NCBI GenBank assembly: GCA_000310025.1
Contig: FN649756.1
Span: 246,584 to 310,583 of the forward strand
Source of the DNA: Ectocarpus siliculosus
Taxonomy: Eukaryota; Sar; Phaeophyceae; Ectocarpales; Ectocarpaceae
Reading direction: 5' to 3'
Length of the DNA stretch: 64,000 nucleotides
How positions within the stretch are numbered: the stretch's first letter is position 1; every line of letters starts with the position of its first letter. The notes beneath the pieces were generated by a model. That model was not told where the DNA came from and did not search any database. It saw only the letters and a program-made list of their open reading frames with translations. The translations under genes and the position numbers were made by a program. Below, piece after piece: positions 60,099 through 64,000 of this stretch.

Positions 60099-60452
60099 TC
60101 GCGCTCTGCTGACGGAGTAGTGCTGCCGAGGCCGAACACTACGGACTCGGAGTCGGCAAGTCCAACCGTCGATGCAAAGAGACTGGCGGTCTCCGACGAC
60201 GGCAGCGCTACCAGCAGCACCGCCAACAGCCGCACCGACAGCAACCCCGGCTTGGATGAAAGCGCCGGCAGGAGTGACGGTGGTGCTGGAAGACAAGGAA
60301 CGCTGGCAGGGACGGCAAGCGAGACATGCGCTGCAGGGCGGTGGGATTCTGTGAGCCTGAAAGACGTCAAAGAACTGGCACCGCGTGCGGAGTACTGGGA
60401 GATTCGCATGGTATTGGCGAGGCTCAAGTCTGGGTACTGCACCCGATGCTGA
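54985..60452 (+). CDS. WRN-type 3'-5' exonuclease with RecQ-like C-terminal HTH region
   Basis: Seven exons in phase: 54985..55137, 55924..56025, 56498..57064, 57672..57854, 58449..58668, 59087..59212 and 59623..60452; 726 aa. The DEDDy exonuclease fold is complete: motif I GFDIEW (Asp74, Glu76), PTATLQLC strand, motif II VGVGGDVNRL (Asp244), and motif III YAAADAYAGL (Tyr322, Asp326), with SLADLCAEVL before it. A Gln/Ser-rich insert of about 60 residues interrupts the domain between strands. Further on, KLETHRLWHEDGLSVDAVAE and NKANTVRGYL with DCIEAGLPYDW form the helix-turn-helix that ends many RecQ helicases (HTH_40 type), and the last residues (LKDVKELAPRAEYWEIRMVL) resemble the terminal helices of that module. 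No helicase domain lies between them. WRN-type exonucleases degrade recessed 3' DNA ends in repair and replication. The junction of exons 5 and 6 has an alternative donor. Probably nuclear. Confidence 0.85.
60060..60097. repeat. (GCT)n run encoding poly-Ala
   Basis: About twelve GCT units within the last exon of the exonuclease gene, read as a run of about 14 Ala residues in the disordered segment before the C-terminal helices. Confidence 0.85.
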
Positions 60453-61806
60453 AATTTAGGACCAGTTCCAAGTGTGACTGCTTTCAGGCTTTCGCGTGCC
60501 ACGGAGAGAAGTGGGAGTGTTAGCGCCGAGCATGTTTGCTTCTGGGCGCGTTCGCGTGGCGCCCCGTAAACTATGCGTGCGAACGTAGAAGTCGCATCTC
60601 AAATGTTTTCGATGCAAGCATAGGCGCGGTGAGTTCATCTGGCGCTCATTTCTTTGTTGTTGTGTGCGTGTGATTGGCGTGCTGTCGGCTTCGAGGTTCC
60701 TCATCCACTACAGGGCACGTGCTTCAGAAATTTTATCTGCTTTTCTGCTTTGTGTTGTTCTCCCTGATGGTGTCCAAGGGGGGGCGCGTGCAACTGCCCG
60801 GCGTTGGGCTGCGCCACGAGACGAAAAAACATGTTTGTCATTTGGTGAGTGCATCAAGCTCTTCCTCAAAATTACACCAATCAAAATGCTTCCGATACAG
60901 CGAAATCCAAGCCATGAGGAATGAACCCTTTAGTCTATTTATGAACATGCACCCGGTCTATGCTACGATACCACAACACATACAAAAATCGAGTCACTGC
61001 CGTCCCGCAAAGCAATCGACGGCGTACCGTTCAAAACGAGACCCTCTTCAAAATCCTCCCTCCTCCGATACCCCCCCCCCCTCTCCCCGAAACAAGTGTA
61101 CGATCTGCAGCGCTGAGAAAACGCGCGCTCAATTTTCCCGTTTCTCTCTATATTTGGGTGTTACCGTGATGCTGCTGTTACTGGATGCAATCGTCAAAAA
61201 TCATTTTATCAGTTCCGCTCGGTTTTCATCAACACAAACCGAAGCAACCAATACACCACTGCGGCTGCGGATGAGAGGTGCTACGTAACACAGCTGCAGT
61301 GTCGTCGGCCTCCGCTTGGTAAGGCCGCCCTCTCTTGCCATTGCTGAGAAGAACGCACGCGGCGTAACACAGCCATGACAAAACCGCGACAACATACGTG
61401 ACTGCTCTTGTCCCTCTCGATACCTGCCGCTGATTGCATGTCGCCAATATCCTCGATAACAAATGCAACAAAAATATGGTGGGCACTCCACCAACATGAC
61501 AACAAGATATCAAGTGCTTCGAAGGAGGTCATTCCGGCTAACCAGATGCTTCACTGTGGGCGGCACAGAGAACTGCCGCCCACACAAAATCATCTCCGGT
61601 CTTCATGACAATCATCAGGCCTGCAAATGGGACAGATACGTTGGATGACGCCCTCCTGCCATCCCAACGCCGACATACCCTGATGTTTTCAAACCTACCT
61701 ACTCTTGTCAACCCACCGAAGACCCTGCGGCCATCCCAACGCACCGACGTTGCCAAACCTACTCTTGTCAACGCACCGCTAACGCTATCGTTCTACAGAC
61801 TTCGGT
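60453..61806. other. Intergenic between convergent genes, no gene seen
   Basis: Holds the 3' ends of the exonuclease (plus) and the coiled-coil gene (minus). An imperfect repeat is at 61664-61779. No coding region is supported. Confidence 0.5.
61664..61779. repeat. Imperfect tandem repeat, two units
   Basis: Each unit contains GCCATCCCAACGC followed by an AAACCTAC block and ACTCTTGTCAAC(C/G)CACCG. The first unit has an extra insertion of about 15 bases. Confidence 0.6.
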
Positions 61807-63495
61807 TTAGCGCAAGGGCTCGCCACCCATGGAGCCAAACATGCGGTTTAGCCGCTCCACGTCTTCAGCGGAAGCCATCTTGGGAGCCTCCTTTGGTGCC
61901 TGTGGTCTCATGCCACCCTGTTCGGGCAACAAGGGAAAAGCAACAGAAAATGATTAGCCTTGGTCTCGAAGGAAAGAGAGCCGAACCGGAGGAAAATCGG
62001 GAACACAAGGCATTGACTCGTCTTTTCTTGCTCGTCTTGCACAACATGTTGGGCGATATTTGGGCACTGGCAACGTTAAAGGCGGGTTCTGACTCCATGT
62101 ACATGTCAGCTGTGCGATAGAAACGGTGGGCATATTCCCGCATGCCTGTTTCGTGCCCCAAGCCAAACACAACACAACTTTTGAACCAGCACGCGTTACG
62201 TACGGTACATGTCATCCAAACGGCAGATGTTAATTGTGTGCGTTTGGTTGGATTGAGCGCATGAGACACGCACCTCGTTCGCCTGCCGTGCGTCGAGGTT
62301 CGACGAGGGCCTCTCCGCCACCGCCGTGTCTCCATCAAAGCTGAAGCAAAAAAAACAAACAAAAAAAAACGGAGTTTGGTAACGATGGAAGATTGATTAC
62401 AAACTCACGTTCAACAATACACCACGGGGGACATGAAATTAAAGAGCGCGATCGACGGGCAAAGAGCGAAACACACGCTATCGCTCTTGCACGAAAAGAT
62501 CCGGCAGTCTCGTCCATCGACACGCAAGTCACCGATTGAAGTGGGCATTGTTTTGATCGAGGTGCCACAGACTATGCTATTCACGGAAAACACCGCTTCC
62601 TGAACAGACTATATGTAACTGACTGACCTTGGTGGTCTCGATGATGATTGCCGCCTCATCTGCTGCTCCATCGCGCGGCGTCTCTTCTCCGCCTGCTCCT
62701 GAGCCGTGTCCGGCGGCAAGCCCTGTTCGAGCCTGTTCCGCAGGCTGGCTAGCTTATCCTCAATTTCCTGCACATCGTGCGGTACAAAATACAGCGGAAA
62801 AGTTCACATTACGCGATGGAACAAAAACGTCCCCACGTCAACAGCAAAAAAAAAAAAAAAAAAACCATCACTCCCTACTGTCATGCTGCTGAGCTGTGTC
62901 CGATCGAGAGCCTGGCTCCTTCACATCAAAGACATCCTCTTCTTGAAAGGAAAAAATACGTATCTGTGGATAGAGCGATGGGTCGTTTTGTGATGTGTTA
63001 ATTGCAGAAAAAACGTGTATCATTGTGCACTATGCAGTAAAGGCTTCGGATGGCACAAACAAGTGAGAACGGCTGATGGTAAGCGTGAGAGGCGCAATCG
63101 GACCGCCTTCGCGACAAGTTAAGTTAACGAGGAAACAGAACAAGGAGGGGGTTGTTGCATACGCAAACCCTATCCCTAACCCAACTTCCCCGATTGCTGC
63201 TGTATTTATTATCCAACATGTTCACTCAAAGGAAAACCCTGCCAAGGTTATTGCGCAATCACACTGCTGTACCACGGACCAGCGCGTGTGGCCCCCGTTG
63301 CGACAGGCTGACTCCCACTCTCACCATTGGACTCTCGTCTCCGATGTTGAGCTGCACGAAGTCGTTGTTGGCAAGCCAGTCGTCCTCCTCGCCCTCGTTG
63401 CCCGTAAACGAGCCCTGCACAAACGACTCCTCGACGGCTTCGATTGCTGCGGCCTTGGCCGCGATAGAGGCGTCCCGTAGACGCTCATCCGCAAT
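61807..63495 (-). CDS. 3' part of an unrecognised Glu/Arg-rich protein gene
   Basis: Four exons in phase: complement of 63325..63495, 62628..62767, 62274..62340 and 61807..61917, 162 codons and a stop. The 5' exon(s) lie upstream, beyond 63495 or outside the window. The first exon here begins at a TTTCAG acceptor: IADERLRDASIAAKAAAIEA, then an acidic segment GNEGEEDDWLANND. The second is strongly helical and charged (EIEDKLASLRNRLEQGLPPD, EKRRRAMEQQMRRQ), likely a coiled coil. The end is ASAEDVERLNRMFGSMGGEP. I recognise no family. Codon use and splice signals support a real gene; partial at the 5' side. Confidence 0.65.
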
Positions 63496-64000
63496 CTGAA
63501 ACACGCCGGCGGTTGCACACGATAAAAATGTCAGTCACAGCAACAACAGCCATGGCTTCTTTCGATGACACAGTAGTTACAATGTGCCAGGACGCCCAAC
63601 ACATATCAACACGACTTCACGAGTGTGTCGGTACAAACATAAGAGTACAACTCATGGCAGCGGCTATGGTCCGCTCCACATGATGCTGAAGGAGTACAAA
63701 ATGTAGGTGCGCAAAGAAGGAGCCACGTGGATTCAGGAGTATCCGTAATGGAACGCCAACATAAGAACGCGTATGCATACTTGTACAGTGTATCTACGCC
63801 ACTTGTGCACTTTCAATAGTCAAGGGGAAAATTGATGTTAAAAGAGGCCTGGATATATACAGCAGGCAATACAGTTATCGTATCGTATTCACTCCATGAT
63901 ACTGCTGTACCCACCCCAAGACAGGCGTGGTGTACCGAACCGTGTTTCAGACCGAGCCATACGACCGGGGGGGGGGGGGGGGGGGGGGCTTCTTAAAAAA
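63496..64000. other. Right edge, no exon seen; ends in poly-G
   Basis: The upstream part of the 61.8-63.5 kb gene should continue here or beyond, but no exon could be fixed. The window ends with a run of 23 or so G residues (from 63968) and CTTCTTAAAAAA, the same poly-G signature that precedes the two degraded stretches at 25.3 and 53.3 kb. Confidence 0.5.

Noticed and set aside
1..64000. CRISPR arrays, prokaryotic operons or viral genome segments
   Set aside because: No regularly spaced repeat-spacer pattern, no Shine-Dalgarno-led gene strings and no recognisable viral structural or replication genes were seen.

Overview
The window looks like nuclear DNA of a brown alga close to Ectocarpus (inference from gene content). 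It is intron-dense, with GT..AG introns of 0.3 to 2 kb, many CAG/GCC/GTT trinucleotide runs, and protein families typical of stramenopiles: an LRR-ROCO GTPase, a fungal-type Zn2Cys6 regulator, a CCT-domain protein and an ankyrin protein. No prokaryotic operons, rRNA or tRNA genes were recognised. Exon models were built by hand by matching splice sites, reading phase and family motifs; no transcript data were used.

Layout. 0-2.6 kb: weak, unassigned coding signal on the minus strand. 2.7-4.8 kb (-): two-exon Zn2Cys6 transcription factor. 6.2-6.8 kb: an inverted-repeat element interrupted by an assembly gap. 8.7-12.5 kb (-): six-exon alpha/beta hydrolase of the DUF900 type. 12.8-32.4 kb (-): a very long LRR-ROCO gene; 17 exons with consistent phases encode LRR, Roc GTPase and COR domains (18.1-32.4 kb), and phase-compatible exons at 12.8-17.2 kb may extend it into an NPF-motif-rich tail. 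A retroelement 3' end sits in the intron between the two parts. 33.7-38.4 kb (+): six-exon SRSF2/SC35-like splicing factor, divergent from the ROCO gene. 41.0-43.3 kb (+): large CCT-domain ORF. 47.0-50.1 kb (+): four-exon SpoU-family RNA 2'-O-methyltransferase. 51.8-53.2 kb (-): ankyrin gene with three apparent frameshifts beside an assembly gap. 55.0-60.5 kb (+): seven-exon WRN-type 3'-5' exonuclease joined to a RecQ-type C-terminal HTH region but lacking a helicase. 61.8-63.5 kb (-): 3' end of an unrecognised coiled-coil-rich gene.

The genes do not form a pathway. The ROCO protein is a candidate recognition or signalling receptor; Zn2Cys6 and CCT proteins are DNA-binding regulators; the SR protein, SpoU enzyme and exonuclease are RNA- and DNA-processing housekeeping functions. 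Three N gaps are present. Two of them (25.7 and 53.5 kb) are preceded by a poly-G run and then a homopolymer-smoothed imitation of the sequence found just after the gap, so these stretches are sequencing artefacts rather than biology.
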